Assembly (NCBI GenBank): GCA_013205585.1
Contig: JABMML010000095.1
Location: 1 to 21,053 of the forward strand
Reading direction: 5' to 3'
Length of the DNA: 21,053 nucleotides
From: Chitinophagaceae bacterium
GTDB taxonomy: Bacteria > Bacteroidota > Bacteroidia > Chitinophagales > Chitinophagaceae
In this document: piece after piece, positions 5,517-15,081 of the stretch
Layout: every line of letters begins with the position of its first letter
Numbering within the stretch: the first letter of the stretch is position 1
The notes under the pieces: model-generated
Told to the model about the DNA's origin: nothing
The model's input: only the letters and a program-made list of their open reading frames with translations
The model's database searches: none
Translations under genes and position numbers: made by a program

Positions 5517-7663
5517 AAATATATGGTTTTAAAATCGCCATCAATATATTTTTGCGCCTGGTTGGTAAAATTATTTGAACTGGCAAAACGACTTTGACCC
5601 CCCGTAATAATTGTTTTCGCTTCTAATTTTTTTCCAAAACTAATAGCCGCAATAAAACTATTGCCAGAATAACCATAACGTTTTAAAGTATTATCATATC
5701 GTCTGCTCTCAAAAGCAGGTAGGGAGCCCCATTTAGAAGATGTTTGTCCTACCGCTATACTAGGCGCATTGTCATTAAATTTTTCTCCTGGGTTCACTCT
5801 TTGATATCTATTTAAATCACCCCATTGAATTTCCCAGTTCCCATAAGTTTTTTCTAATTGATCTAATGAAGCATTTAAGAGCGCTAATTTTTTTTCATTC
5901 GAAACACTGTTCACCATCTGCTCATATTTTTTTATAATTTGAGTAGTGGCTTCTTCTGTGGTGGCCGGAGGAATTTCTTTAGACCAATTGTTTGCCCATT
6001 CAATAGCAATAGTAGTAGCAACAGAGGAAATACCCGCATCCCCATTCCAATTAGCTAAATAGTTCATTACCTTTTTTTCTCTTTCATTTAAATCAATGGT
6101 TTTTGTATACGCCATAAAAGAAGGCAGTAGAATATCAAAAGCACTTAAATGTTTATTGTATCCCAATTGAATTAAATCCTCTAAGGAAATTTTATCTACT
6201 TTACTTAATAAGTTAACTGCGTTAATACCGCGTCCATTCTCGCCATCGGGTGCCATATAATGAGGATAGTCTTTTTCTTTAGGACTATATGCCCCAGCCA
6301 CTGTGAAGGGAGTTGCATTACAATTTTGTAACCAACCATTGGCGGGGTTTATACTTTGTACAATTTCATCTAATGCATGCACGCCTATCCAATTAGTGGC
6401 TTTAATGGAACCATCTACAGGCACACTATAATCATAATTTGTATTTCTTTTAGGAATAAAATTACCATGCCAGTAGGCAATAGAGCCATCGGCATCGGCA
6501 TAGACCGTGTTATTACTATTATTACCTAGTAAGGATAAGGCTGTTTGATACTCTTTTAAATTAGTAGCCTTGGTTCTGGTCCAACATTCCATTAAGGCAT
6601 TTAAAGAACGATTATTTTCTTGCAAGCTTAACCACTTGCCATTTTTAGATCCCATCACAGGGCCATGTAATGTGCGATAAGTAAGGAATGATTTTGTTTT
6701 TATTAGACCCTCTTCCAAATATTGAATAGGAATATTTCTTTCTTTAATGGGTTGAAGACCTTGTTCATAATGCGATACCCAGCCTGTTTTATTTTTAGCT
6801 ACTTTTTCTTCATACACATCGGCTACATCGGCATAGCCGCTGGTATGCATAAAACCTAAATGTTCATTGAAGCCTTGATAAATAAACATTTGCCCCCAAG
6901 TAACGGCTCCATACACATTTAAGCCTTCTTCACTCACCATATGCATTTCTGATCTAAAATAAAAAGGCACATGGGGGTTAATATATAATAATGCATTTCC
7001 ATTTTTACTATGCTTTGGTGCTATGGCAAAACCATTAGAACCTTTTTGTATTTTTTCTTCTAAGGCATAAGGCTCTTCGGTATTTTGCACCACTAATTTT
7101 TCTGCACCTGGAATTTGTCCGTAAAAAGAAGCTACTTGTTCTTTTTTGATGCCACCTGTTTTAGTAGGAGAAACACTTCCGTCTGTCCACATTAAATGAT
7201 ACCAGGGTTTATAATATTGAATGGCTTTTTGTTTTACTTCAGGATTTTTGTATAAATAATAATTTAGTCCATCGGCGTGCGCTTGTAGTAATGCTTTAAA
7301 CCAAACAGGGCTTTTATTATAATCATTTATGGCGGCTGCACTATCTTGAATAAGGCGCATCATTAAGTCTTCATAAATAGCTGCACTACCTTTTACTTCA
7401 GCAGTACGACCTAACATTTCTAAATAGTTCAATTCTATTTGTCCTACATTCTCTTCACTTTGTGCGTACATTAAACCAAAAATGGCATCGGCATCGGTCT
7501 TGCCATAAACGTGGGCAATACCCCATTCGTCTCTTATAATAGTGACTTGTTTTGCATGTTCTTCCCACCTTGCAATTTCACTAGCGCTATACTTTTGCGC
7601 CTTGCCGATAAAAGAGCAACTCATGAGTATACATATAAAACAGATATAGTTAAGGGACTTCAT
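5456..7663 (-). CDS. Penicillin-acylase-family (S45) Ntn hydrolase
   Basis: This 735-residue exported enzyme belongs to the penicillin amidase/acyl-homoserine-lactone acylase family, which hydrolyses amide bonds in N-acyl compounds. The start has a hydrophobic signal segment; cleavage may follow GKA at about residue 22, and a Cys at 16 leaves a lipoprotein possible although the lipobox is imperfect. Residues about 38-205 form the alpha-chain part (TIIRDEWGIAHVYG, YAQSEEN). Autocatalytic cleavage is expected before Ser209 in KGSNGFAIAP, which becomes the N-terminal nucleophile of the beta chain. Further family blocks are INPHVPF (228-234), YQGFNEHLGF (262-271) and VYADADGSIAYWHGNFIPKR (387-406). 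Length fits the family. It follows the TIM-barrel gene by 21 bases and is probably last in that operon. Its 3' end overlaps the regulator gene by 61 bases. The acyl substrate cannot be deduced. Confidence 0.92.
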   Translation of the reverse strand: MKSLNYICFICILMSCSFIGKAQKYSASEIARWEEHAKQVTIIRDEWGIAHVYGKTDADAIFGLMYAQSEENVGQIELNYLEMLGRTAEVKGSAAIYEDLMMRLIQDSAAAINDYNKSPVWFKALLQAHADGLNYYLYKNPEVKQKAIQYYKPWYHLMWTDGSVSPTKTGGIKKEQVASFYGQIPGAEKLVVQNTEEPYALEEKIQKGSNGFAIAPKHSKNGNALLYINPHVPFYFRSEMHMVSEEGLNVYGAVTWGQMFIYQGFNEHLGFMHTSGYADVADVYEEKVAKNKTGWVSHYEQGLQPIKERNIPIQYLEEGLIKTKSFLTYRTLHGPVMGSKNGKWLSLQENNRSLNALMECWTRTKATNLKEYQTALSLLGNNSNNTVYADADGSIAYWHGNFIPKRNTNYDYSVPVDGSIKATNWIGVHALDEIVQSINPANGWLQNCNATPFTVAGAYSPKEKDYPHYMAPDGENGRGINAVNLLSKVDKISLEDLIQLGYNKHLSAFDILLPSFMAYTKTIDLNEREKKVMNYLANWNGDAGISSVATTIAIEWANNWSKEIPPATTEEATTQIIKKYEQMVNSVSNEKKLALLNASLDQLEKTYGNWEIQWGDLNRYQRVNPGEKFNDNAPSIAVGQTSSKWGSLPAFESRRYDNTLKRYGYSGNSFIAAISFGKKLEAKTIITGGQSRFASSNNFTNQAQKYIDGDFKTIYFYKEDVLAHEVTSYKPGFSK

Positions 7664-7684
7664 AATAGAGTGAGAATTTTTGGA

Positions 7685-8608
7685 TTAGATACCCCATGTT
7701 TTCATTATCGCTAAATCTTTTTTCACACAATCTAATGGTGCTAAGCCTTGATAAGACTCTTGTTCAATGATAAAATGGTGTGCTCCTCCAATTTTTTTAG
7801 CAAGTAAGGCAATGGCTTTAGGATCTACCACGCCTTCCCCTAAAATGGTGCTTTCATAACCATCATTCATCTCCCCTTTTTCTGCTTTAATTTCATCTTT
7901 AACGTGTAATGATTGGAAACGACCTGGATATTTATTAATCCATTCATCACCCCTTGCTCCTGCACCATACATATTTCCAAAATCTAATTGGTGTACTACT
8001 AAATTCGGATCGGTATGTTGTAAGATGAGATCATACATTAAAGTACCATTCAATTTTTCTTTAAATTCAAAATCGTGATTATGGTATCCAAATTTCATAC
8101 CACTTGCTTTACACAATTCACCCGACTTATTGAATGCATCTATTTGTTGCATTAAACCATCATAAGTACTTCTTAATTTATTATCCATTGAAGGGCTTAT
8201 AACATATTCTTGACCTACAATAGCCGCATCTTCAACAGTGCGCTTCCAGGCATCGGTAAAATCCTTCTTAGTATTATCCCAATGATTAGTGCCCATCACA
8301 GTATGACCACTAGGCATTTTTAAACCTAGCCCTTCCAATACTTTTTTAAATTCTGTAGCTGTCCATCCGTAGAATTTTCTGTTCATATAATTTGCATGTT
8401 CAACATATTCAAATCCCATTTTAGACAGTGCCGTTAAGGTTTCCATTGGGTTTGTTTTCATCTCTGCACGCACTGAATACAATTGAACACCAATTAAATT
8501 TTTACTAGCTACATGATTGGTACTAGACCATAAAGCACTTGGTTTTAAACTAGCACCCATAATAGTAAGCGATGCGTTTTGTATAAATTTTCTTCTAGAG
8601 TTTTTCAT
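7685..8608 (-). CDS. Tat-exported sugar phosphate isomerase/epimerase-like protein
   Basis: This 307-residue protein begins with a twin-arginine signal (SRRKFIQ at 4-10, then a hydrophobic stretch), so it is likely exported already folded with its metal. The mature part is a xylose-isomerase-like TIM barrel (PF01261, AP endonuclease 2/IolE-like group). Likely metal and substrate residues are E70 (YVEHAN), the YHNHDFEF block (H176, H178), D209 (HQLDFGN), H235 and D238 (HVKDE) and E282 (IIEQES). Periplasmic members of this group are frequent in Bacteroidota and are often associated with DUF1080 proteins in keto-sugar catabolism; one such protein is encoded at 1097-1858. It lies 42 bases after the amidohydrolase gene and 21 bases before the acylase gene. 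The fold is firm and the exact reaction is unknown. Confidence 0.88.
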   Translation of the reverse strand: MKNSRRKFIQNASLTIMGASLKPSALWSSTNHVASKNLIGVQLYSVRAEMKTNPMETLTALSKMGFEYVEHANYMNRKFYGWTATEFKKVLEGLGLKMPSGHTVMGTNHWDNTKKDFTDAWKRTVEDAAIVGQEYVISPSMDNKLRSTYDGLMQQIDAFNKSGELCKASGMKFGYHNHDFEFKEKLNGTLMYDLILQHTDPNLVVHQLDFGNMYGAGARGDEWINKYPGRFQSLHVKDEIKAEKGEMNDGYESTILGEGVVDPKAIALLAKKIGGAHHFIIEQESYQGLAPLDCVKKDLAIMKTWGI

Positions 8609-8650
8609 AAGAATTGTTTTTTAGTATTTAAACTTAACATTAATTTTTGA

Positions 8651-11600
8651 TTAATCTTCTACCTTTGTATTTTTAATTGGTTTTTTATCTAACCACTCGG
8701 AACGGTCTAATTTATGTTTACCCGTCTTCACTTCATCTAATGTATTACCATTATATAAGCGACCATTTTTCATAACTAAATCTATTGAGTTGGTATTGCG
8801 TATATTATCCAATGGGTTTTTATCCAAAATAAGTAAGTCCGCCAATTTGCCTACCTCTATACTTCCTAAGTCCTTGTCTAAACCTAACCCAGCGGCGCCT
8901 AAAATAGTAGCTGTTTTCAAGGCATCTATATTACGCATGCCACCAGATTGCATTGACCATAATTCCCAATGATAGCCTAGTCCTTGTAATTGACCATGAC
9001 TTCCAATACCTGCAAGTCCTCCTTCTTCTACAATTTTTTTCATGCTCTTTGCATGTTTTTGGAATACATGTTCTTCTGGTAAGAACCATGTAGCACGACG
9101 ACGCGATTTATTGGCTAACTCTTCATAAGGCGTAAAGTATTGTAGCTTCTCATTGCTATATGGGTTTTCATTTTCGTAATAATAGTTCTCTGCCCATGGC
9201 CCACCATAAGAAACAAGTAAGGTAGGGGTAACTGCCATTTTAGAATAAGCAATTGTTTTCACTACATCATCATATAAAGGATAAATAGGAATAGAGTGCT
9301 CATGTCCAGGATAGCCATCTAATAAATTGGTCATGTTTAATTTAAAATCAAGACCGCCTTCAGTGGTTGGCATTAATTGTTGATTTTTTGCAGCTTGTAT
9401 TACCCATTGTCTGTGTTTACGATTACCTACTAAATACATTTTAATATACTTTGTATTATAGTATTTGCTGTACTGACTCAATACCGATTCTGCTTGTGCT
9501 GAATCTTTTAAGTTGTAAGCCCAATAACCTACACCAGGTCCTGTTGAATACACTCTTGGTCCTACCATCATACCTGCATCTACCATATCGCTATAAGTTA
9601 ATACATCGGTGGTGGCTGTTTGAGGGTCACGCGTTGTAGTCACACCATAGGCTAGGTTGGCTGCATATACCCAGGCCTGTGTTTTATGAATGCCCCAGCT
9701 TGGCCACATATGAGCATGTGTATCTATAAAGCCAGGAACAATTGTTTTGCCGGTTACATTTACTCTCTCTGTATTACTGGCTACTTTTAAGCTACCTGTT
9801 TTACCAATGGCTTTAATACGATTGTTTACTACATATATATCTCCTTTGCTAATGACTTCATCACCTTTCATGGTAATAATTCTTGCATTGGTTAACAGCA
9901 TATGGGTGTTAGGCATATCTTTTTCATAAAATACTTTCACCCAATTTTCAGTAGCCTTGTATTTAGGATCTTCTTTCTTTTCAGCTTTCTTCGCTGTTTC
10001 TTTTTTAGTACTGTCTTTAGCAGTCGTATCTTTTTTAATAGCTTCTTCTGCTTTTTTAGCCACCGCTAAACTATCATCAAAAGCGTAAGAAGCGTCTATA
10101 TCATAAGTAAAATGTGCAGCGCCTAAACTATAGTGTACAATTTTTCCATTTGCTTCCCAGCTTGGAAACTCGCCACCCATCTCTGTTAAGAGTTTACTAG
10201 GGAAGGCGGCACTTTTTGCATCTGCTACAGAAATCTCTACTAATTTACCAGCTTGTGGTATAGTGATATAGTAAATATTATTATTCACTTGTGCAATAGC
10301 CGCTTTACCTAATGGCGACATTAAAATAGTATTCGCACTTGAAGCAGGATTATTTTCTTTAGCGGCATCTTCATCATTTTCGTCTAAATCTAATACATCT
10401 GCAACCCGTTTTCCTTTGTGTTCTGGAATGCTACCAAAAGTAGTAATGCCCGTAATTTTTACAATTTCTTTTTCATCTCCACCATCCCATTGAATAGAAG
10501 TTAATTTTCCATATTTATTTAAATAAATACGGTCTTCGCCATTTACAAAATGGGCATTGCCGCGTCCGTTGGCTTTATCAATAACATGAATACTTCCATC
10601 ATTTAAATCTAACCAACATAGTTCATCTTCATCATCGTTATAAGTAGGGTCTTTTGAATCTTTAAATTTTTGAACAGTGGTTCTGTTAAATACAAGTCTA
10701 TTACCTGCTGGATTTATGGATAGGCCTTGGTATAAAGCATTTTCTTTAGTAAGCCTTGTCTCAGTGCCTGAAGCAAGATCAATACTTCTAATACTCCCCC
10801 CATTTTCAGACCAGGTAGCAAAATAAATGGTCTTGCCATTGGCATTCCAAATAGGTTGCGCTTCTGTAAAATTATTTTTAGTTAATTTTTTAGGCGTTCC
10901 ATTCGGATAGTCCATTACATATAATTTATTCAATACTGTAAAGGCTAATTTTTTTCCATCCGCTGAAGGAACCGCATCTCTAATTTGAGTGGCTTGTGCA
11001 GCACTGGTATCTTTAATAGGGTATTTGAAAAGAACTTCTGGTCCCATTTCAATAGAGGCATCTACTGTATAGCTAATTTCTTTTTGTGCAGCAGTTGCAA
11101 TATCAATGCTATGAATTTTTCCACCATAAGAAGCTAGTAAATTTTTGCTATCAGGTGTGAAAGTCATAGTAGGTAATACACCTAATACAGCAATCGATTC
11201 TTGATCATCTCTTTGCACAGGGTAGGCCAACCATGTTTCTTCACCTGTGTTTAAATTACGTTTAACTAATCCTGTTTTATCTTCAAATCTTGTTCCGTAC
11301 ACCATCCATTTACCATCTTTAGAAAGTACGGGTGTGAAAGCAGAACCATATCTTGAAGCAATGGTACGTGTGGTTCCTTTATCTCTATCATACACGCCAA
11401 TACTATACTGAGGCAACATGGCATTGTAGTTCCAAGCACCCATTCTTGTAGAATAATAAATATATCTTCCATCTGCACTTACTGCAGGATCAATTGTTTT
11501 TAAATTTGCTGGTAAAGAAATTAAAGAAGTACCCGCGCCTCCATTTTTATGCATTAAATACAATTTTGTATTTCTTCTACCTTTGGTATACACTATATAA

Positions 11601-12067
11601 TTACCATCGGGTGTATACACAGCGCCTGGAAAATTTTGATTTTGTTCTTCTGTTAAAGCAATGGTATCTTTTTTAGCAATATCGATATACCATAAATTTT
11701 CTGCACCACCTCTATCTGAAATAAATAAAATTCTTTTACCATCTGGGCTATAGCTAGGATGATTGTCATAAGCCATTCCCTTGGTAATCGCTATTGCTTT
11801 ACCGCCTTCTAAGGGCATACTATAAATATCTCCCATTAAATCAAACAAAATAGTTTTTCCATCGGGGCTAATAGCTAAAGAGGTCCAAGTGCCTTCGCTT
11901 GTTTTCATAGCAATGGCGCGTGTTGCTTTTAGGGGCATACCTTTATAGCTTGTAAAATTAGTGCTGTCTTTTACAGCATTTGTTTTTGGTTGTGCATAGC
12001 TGTTGGTTAAACCAAACATCATTAAAAGCATCCAACTCAAAACGCAGGTAATTGTATATTTTCTCAT
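8651..12067 (-). CDS. Exported TolB-like beta-propeller/amidohydrolase fusion
   Basis: This 1138-residue exported protein has a signal peptide (likely cleavage near SYA at 23-25). Residues about 50-660 contain repeated PD40/TolB-type beta-propeller blades with the recurring pattern SPDGK...ILF...D (for example ISPDGKTILF, YSPDGKRILF and YTPDGNYIVY). A lysine- and alanine-rich charged linker spans about 670-705. Residues about 720-1105 are a metal-dependent amidohydrolase: VPGFIDTHAHMW with H784 and H786, IKMY with K876 as a possible carbamylated Lys, GHEHSI (H922, H924), and GSHGQLQGLGYHW (H1024) where many amidohydrolases have a metal-binding Asp. The C-terminal ADLLILDKNPL strand is typical. 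Related secreted enzymes act on peptides, dipeptides or cyclic amides, but the substrate here is unknown. It is first in a probable operon with the isomerase-like and acylase genes and is divergent from the outer-membrane protein gene. Confidence 0.92.
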   Translation of the reverse strand: MRKYTITCVLSWMLLMMFGLTNSYAQPKTNAVKDSTNFTSYKGMPLKATRAIAMKTSEGTWTSLAISPDGKTILFDLMGDIYSMPLEGGKAIAITKGMAYDNHPSYSPDGKRILFISDRGGAENLWYIDIAKKDTIALTEEQNQNFPGAVYTPDGNYIVYTKGRRNTKLYLMHKNGGAGTSLISLPANLKTIDPAVSADGRYIYYSTRMGAWNYNAMLPQYSIGVYDRDKGTTRTIASRYGSAFTPVLSKDGKWMVYGTRFEDKTGLVKRNLNTGEETWLAYPVQRDDQESIAVLGVLPTMTFTPDSKNLLASYGGKIHSIDIATAAQKEISYTVDASIEMGPEVLFKYPIKDTSAAQATQIRDAVPSADGKKLAFTVLNKLYVMDYPNGTPKKLTKNNFTEAQPIWNANGKTIYFATWSENGGSIRSIDLASGTETRLTKENALYQGLSINPAGNRLVFNRTTVQKFKDSKDPTYNDDEDELCWLDLNDGSIHVIDKANGRGNAHFVNGEDRIYLNKYGKLTSIQWDGGDEKEIVKITGITTFGSIPEHKGKRVADVLDLDENDEDAAKENNPASSANTILMSPLGKAAIAQVNNNIYYITIPQAGKLVEISVADAKSAAFPSKLLTEMGGEFPSWEANGKIVHYSLGAAHFTYDIDASYAFDDSLAVAKKAEEAIKKDTTAKDSTKKETAKKAEKKEDPKYKATENWVKVFYEKDMPNTHMLLTNARIITMKGDEVISKGDIYVVNNRIKAIGKTGSLKVASNTERVNVTGKTIVPGFIDTHAHMWPSWGIHKTQAWVYAANLAYGVTTTRDPQTATTDVLTYSDMVDAGMMVGPRVYSTGPGVGYWAYNLKDSAQAESVLSQYSKYYNTKYIKMYLVGNRKHRQWVIQAAKNQQLMPTTEGGLDFKLNMTNLLDGYPGHEHSIPIYPLYDDVVKTIAYSKMAVTPTLLVSYGGPWAENYYYENENPYSNEKLQYFTPYEELANKSRRRATWFLPEEHVFQKHAKSMKKIVEEGGLAGIGSHGQLQGLGYHWELWSMQSGGMRNIDALKTATILGAAGLGLDKDLGSIEVGKLADLLILDKNPLDNIRNTNSIDLVMKNGRLYNGNTLDEVKTGKHKLDRSEWLDKKPIKNTKVED

Positions 12068-12225
12068 TGGTAATTTTTTTGAAAGTTAGCTAAATAGGTG
12101 AAAAAATGGACGCCAAATTTGCCTTTGAATTGCCGTTTATCAATAAATACTGTTTTTTATATAAAAACCAAGCAAAATAGACCTAAAATTGGCCTATTTA
12201 CGAATGTAATCGTATATTTATAAAT
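12068..12225. other. Divergent promoter region
   Basis: These 158 bases lie between the divergently transcribed amidohydrolase and outer-membrane-protein genes and must hold two promoters. No exact TAnnTTTG box was found by eye. The only notable structure is the inverted repeat at 12175-12199. No gene is present. Confidence 0.6.
12175..12199. repeat. Inverted repeat upstream of outer-membrane protein gene
   Basis: AAATAGACC (12175-12183) and GGCCTATTT (12191-12199) form 9-bp arms with one mismatch around a 7-base spacer. The element ends 26 bases before the ATG at 12226. It could be an operator dyad or a small hairpin in the leader. No T-run follows, so a terminator is unlikely. Confidence 0.5.
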
Positions 12226-15033
12226 ATGTTAAAAACCAGTATACTAAGGCTTCTTATTCTAAATGGCTTATTATTAATAAGTTATGTATCCATGGCTCAA
12301 AATATTCAAATTGAGGGTACAATTATGGATAGTTCAGCTAAAAGAGCCCTGCCTTATGCTACTATTTCTTTAGTACGCTCAAAGGACTCCTCTTTAGTCA
12401 GTTTTACTAGAAGTAATGAGGATGGTTTTTTCACTATTAAAAATGTACCCGCTGGAAAATATTTGTTATCTATTTCTTATGTAGGCTATCAACAACAATG
12501 GTTTGCTTTTAAAACAGGAACTACTTCTGTATTGAATCTCAATAATATTTATTTAGAAGATGCTAGTAAAATGACAACCGTTACCGTTACTGCACGCAGG
12601 CCTCCAGTAGTTATTAATGGCGACTCTATAGAATTCAATGCAGAAAATTTTAAAACACCACCCAATGCAGTGGTAGAAGATTTATTGAGAAAAATGCCAG
12701 GTATTGAAGTGGATAAATCGGGTGGTATTATAGTGAACGGAAAAACGGTGACCAAGGTATTTGTGAATGGAAAAGAATTTTTTACAGGAGATCCTAAAAT
12801 GGCCACTAGGAATTTACCCGCAGATGCCATTGATAAAATACAAGTGTATGATCGTAAATCGGATCAAGCCATGTTCACAGGCATTGATGATGGAACGGAA
12901 GAGACAGCGATAAATTTAAAAGTAAAAAAAGATCGAAACCAATCCAATTTTGGAAAATTAACAGGAGGTGCAGGCACACCAAGTAGGTTTGATGCACAAG
13001 GCAATTGGAATAGATTAAATAACGACGAACAATACTCCTTAATAGGAACGGCTAATAATACCAATAGGCAAGGGTTTTCGAGTAGAGACTTTTCTAATTT
13101 CTCTGGCGGTGGTGGTGGAAGACCAGGTGGTGGCGGGGGTATAACGCTTTCTTTTGGTGGCGGTGGTGGAACCGACAACAATGCACAAGGGGTGGCAACT
13201 ACGTTTTCTGGTGGCGGTAATTATTCTAATTTATTTAATAATAAGAAAACAAATTTCAATGCTAATTTTTCATTGAATGATGTGGAGCGTAATAATAATA
13301 GTAATTCATTTACACAAAATTTAACGCCAGGTAATTTATTTAACAGAAGCTCCAATTCAAGATCTGTTACTAGAAATCAACAACAAAGTTATGGTAGCAC
13401 CATTGACCAAACAGTTTCAGAAACTTTCTCTTATAAGTTTACACCTAGTATAGGTAGGCAAAATGGGACTTCTGAGTCTTATGATACCACTGAAACTTTT
13501 TTACCAGATGCTTTTAAAACTAAAACCAATGCGACACGTTCTGCTTCAACTAGTGTAACAGATGCAAGCAATGCAGCTAGTAATTTATTATTAAGAAAAA
13601 AGTTTGCCAAAAAGGGTCGTACCATTTCTTCTACCATTACCAATAGTTATAATGAGTCTAACGCCAAAGGAACTCAATTTACCGATCAATTTATTTACGG
13701 CAGTGGTGGCGTTTTATTAAAAGACTCCATCTTGGACCAACAAAATATTAGAAAAGGCAATACCCTTTCCTATTCAGCTAATGTAGTATATACCGAGCCC
13801 TTGGGTAAAAAATCTTTACTTGAATTCAATACTTATTTAAGCCAAAGTATTGGCAAGACAAGTAGAAAGGTATATGATAAAAATACAGGTACGGATGCCT
13901 ATGATCAATTAAATACAAGGCTTACCAATGAATTTAATAGTGAGTATACCTATACTGGTGGGGGTTTTAATTTTAGAACCAATCAAAAAAAGTATAATTT
14001 CTCTACAGGGTTTAGTTTGCAAAATGCGAAATTAGTTGGAGAGAATATTAGTGCGAATACAAAATTGAATCAAAGCTTTAAGGACATCTTACCAACCGCT
14101 ACGTATCAATACAATTTTTCTCAAACGAAGAACTTGAATATTAATTACCGTACTTCTACCAATCAACCTTCTTTAACACAGTTACAACCCGTATTAGATC
14201 AAAGCAATATCAATAGACAAACTATTGGTAATCCCGATTTGAAAAGAAGTTATGTACATAATTTAAATATGCGTTTCTTCTCTTCTAAAATTATATCTGG
14301 CCGTAATTTCTTTGCTAACTTAAATGCGGCTGCTACTAATAATTCTATAGTGAACTATGATAGTGTCTTACCCACTAGAGTTATTTTATCAAGGCCTGTG
14401 AACGTGAATGGCGCTTACCGCGTGAATGGTAGTGTAAACTATGGTTTTGGATTAAAGAAATTATATTCAAGAATGAATTTTGGAATAAATGGAGGCATGA
14501 GTAATAATATATCTTATGCAAACGCTTTATTAAATACCATTGTAACTAAATCATTAGGGCCCTCTGTATCTTACAACTTCCAATTGGATGAAGTTATTGA
14601 TATCGATTTTTCTACTAGATATTCTTATAGCAAAACCAATAATGCCATTAACGCAGGTTTAAATACCAACTTTTTAACAAAGGTATTTAGTGCAGAGATG
14701 AATAATTACCTGCCTAAAAACTTTTTACTCAATCAAAGCTTTACCTATACAATTAATTCTGGAAGAGCAGCCGGGTTTAATACTTCTATCCCTATTTGGA
14801 ATGCTAGCTTCTCTAAGTTTTTTATGAAGAATAAAAAAGCGGAATTAAGAGTGAGCGCCTTTGATTTATTGAATAAAAATGCAGGCATTAGCCGAAACGT
14901 ATCGCAGAACCAAATCGTTGACCAACAGTACAATGTAATTAACCAGTACTTCTTAGTAAGCTTCATCTATAGTTTACAAAAGTCGGGCTTAGGCGGCGGC
15001 GGTCCTAGAAATGTGATGATTCGTATGAATTAA
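12226..15033 (+). CDS. Outer-membrane beta-barrel protein, TonB-receptor-like
   Basis: This 935-residue protein has a signal peptide (cleavage near SMA at 22-24), then a carboxypeptidase-regulatory-like Ig domain at about 27-112 (IQIEGTIMDSS, NVPAGKYLLSISYVGY), a plug-like segment at about 115-235 (VTVTARRPPVVINGDS, LLRKMPGIEVD, FVNGKEFFTGDP, AIDKIQVYDRKSDQ) and a long beta-barrel to the C terminus. This matches the outer-membrane beta-barrel family (PF14905) of Bacteroidota, a TonB-dependent-receptor relative whose cargo is usually unknown. A glycine-rich insert (about 293-330) with runs of five glycines separates plug and barrel and is probably flexible. It is followed after 48 bases by a GLPGLI-family gene, a common Bacteroidota pairing, so the two are probably co-transcribed and may cooperate in transport or envelope function. 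Confidence 0.9.
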   Translation: MLKTSILRLLILNGLLLISYVSMAQNIQIEGTIMDSSAKRALPYATISLVRSKDSSLVSFTRSNEDGFFTIKNVPAGKYLLSISYVGYQQQWFAFKTGTTSVLNLNNIYLEDASKMTTVTVTARRPPVVINGDSIEFNAENFKTPPNAVVEDLLRKMPGIEVDKSGGIIVNGKTVTKVFVNGKEFFTGDPKMATRNLPADAIDKIQVYDRKSDQAMFTGIDDGTEETAINLKVKKDRNQSNFGKLTGGAGTPSRFDAQGNWNRLNNDEQYSLIGTANNTNRQGFSSRDFSNFSGGGGGRPGGGGGITLSFGGGGGTDNNAQGVATTFSGGGNYSNLFNNKKTNFNANFSLNDVERNNNSNSFTQNLTPGNLFNRSSNSRSVTRNQQQSYGSTIDQTVSETFSYKFTPSIGRQNGTSESYDTTETFLPDAFKTKTNATRSASTSVTDASNAASNLLLRKKFAKKGRTISSTITNSYNESNAKGTQFTDQFIYGSGGVLLKDSILDQQNIRKGNTLSYSANVVYTEPLGKKSLLEFNTYLSQSIGKTSRKVYDKNTGTDAYDQLNTRLTNEFNSEYTYTGGGFNFRTNQKKYNFSTGFSLQNAKLVGENISANTKLNQSFKDILPTATYQYNFSQTKNLNINYRTSTNQPSLTQLQPVLDQSNINRQTIGNPDLKRSYVHNLNMRFFSSKIISGRNFFANLNAAATNNSIVNYDSVLPTRVILSRPVNVNGAYRVNGSVNYGFGLKKLYSRMNFGINGGMSNNISYANALLNTIVTKSLGPSVSYNFQLDEVIDIDFSTRYSYSKTNNAINAGLNTNFLTKVFSAEMNNYLPKNFLLNQSFTYTINSGRAAGFNTSIPIWNASFSKFFMKNKKAELRVSAFDLLNKNAGISRNVSQNQIVDQQYNVINQYFLVSFIYSLQKSGLGGGGPRNVMIRMN

Positions 15034-15081
15034 TTATCTTTAGTAAATCTTTATTAAAATACAATTTTTAAAATAAACAAT

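Noticed and set aside
4797..7663. Quorum-sensing pair (LuxR regulator with acyl-homoserine-lactone acylase)
   Set aside because: The regulator has a receiver-like rather than an autoinducer-binding N-terminal domain, and the acylase family is broad, so neighbouring location alone does not support it.
12864..13181. Proline-rich open frame on the minus strand
   Set aside because: It is the complement of the glycine-rich codons of the outer-membrane protein gene and has no start context or family likeness of its own.
13100..13215. DNA repeat or CRISPR-like array at the repeated GGTGG/GGCGG stretches
   Set aside because: The repeats are in frame glycine codons within a coding region and have no regular spacer structure.
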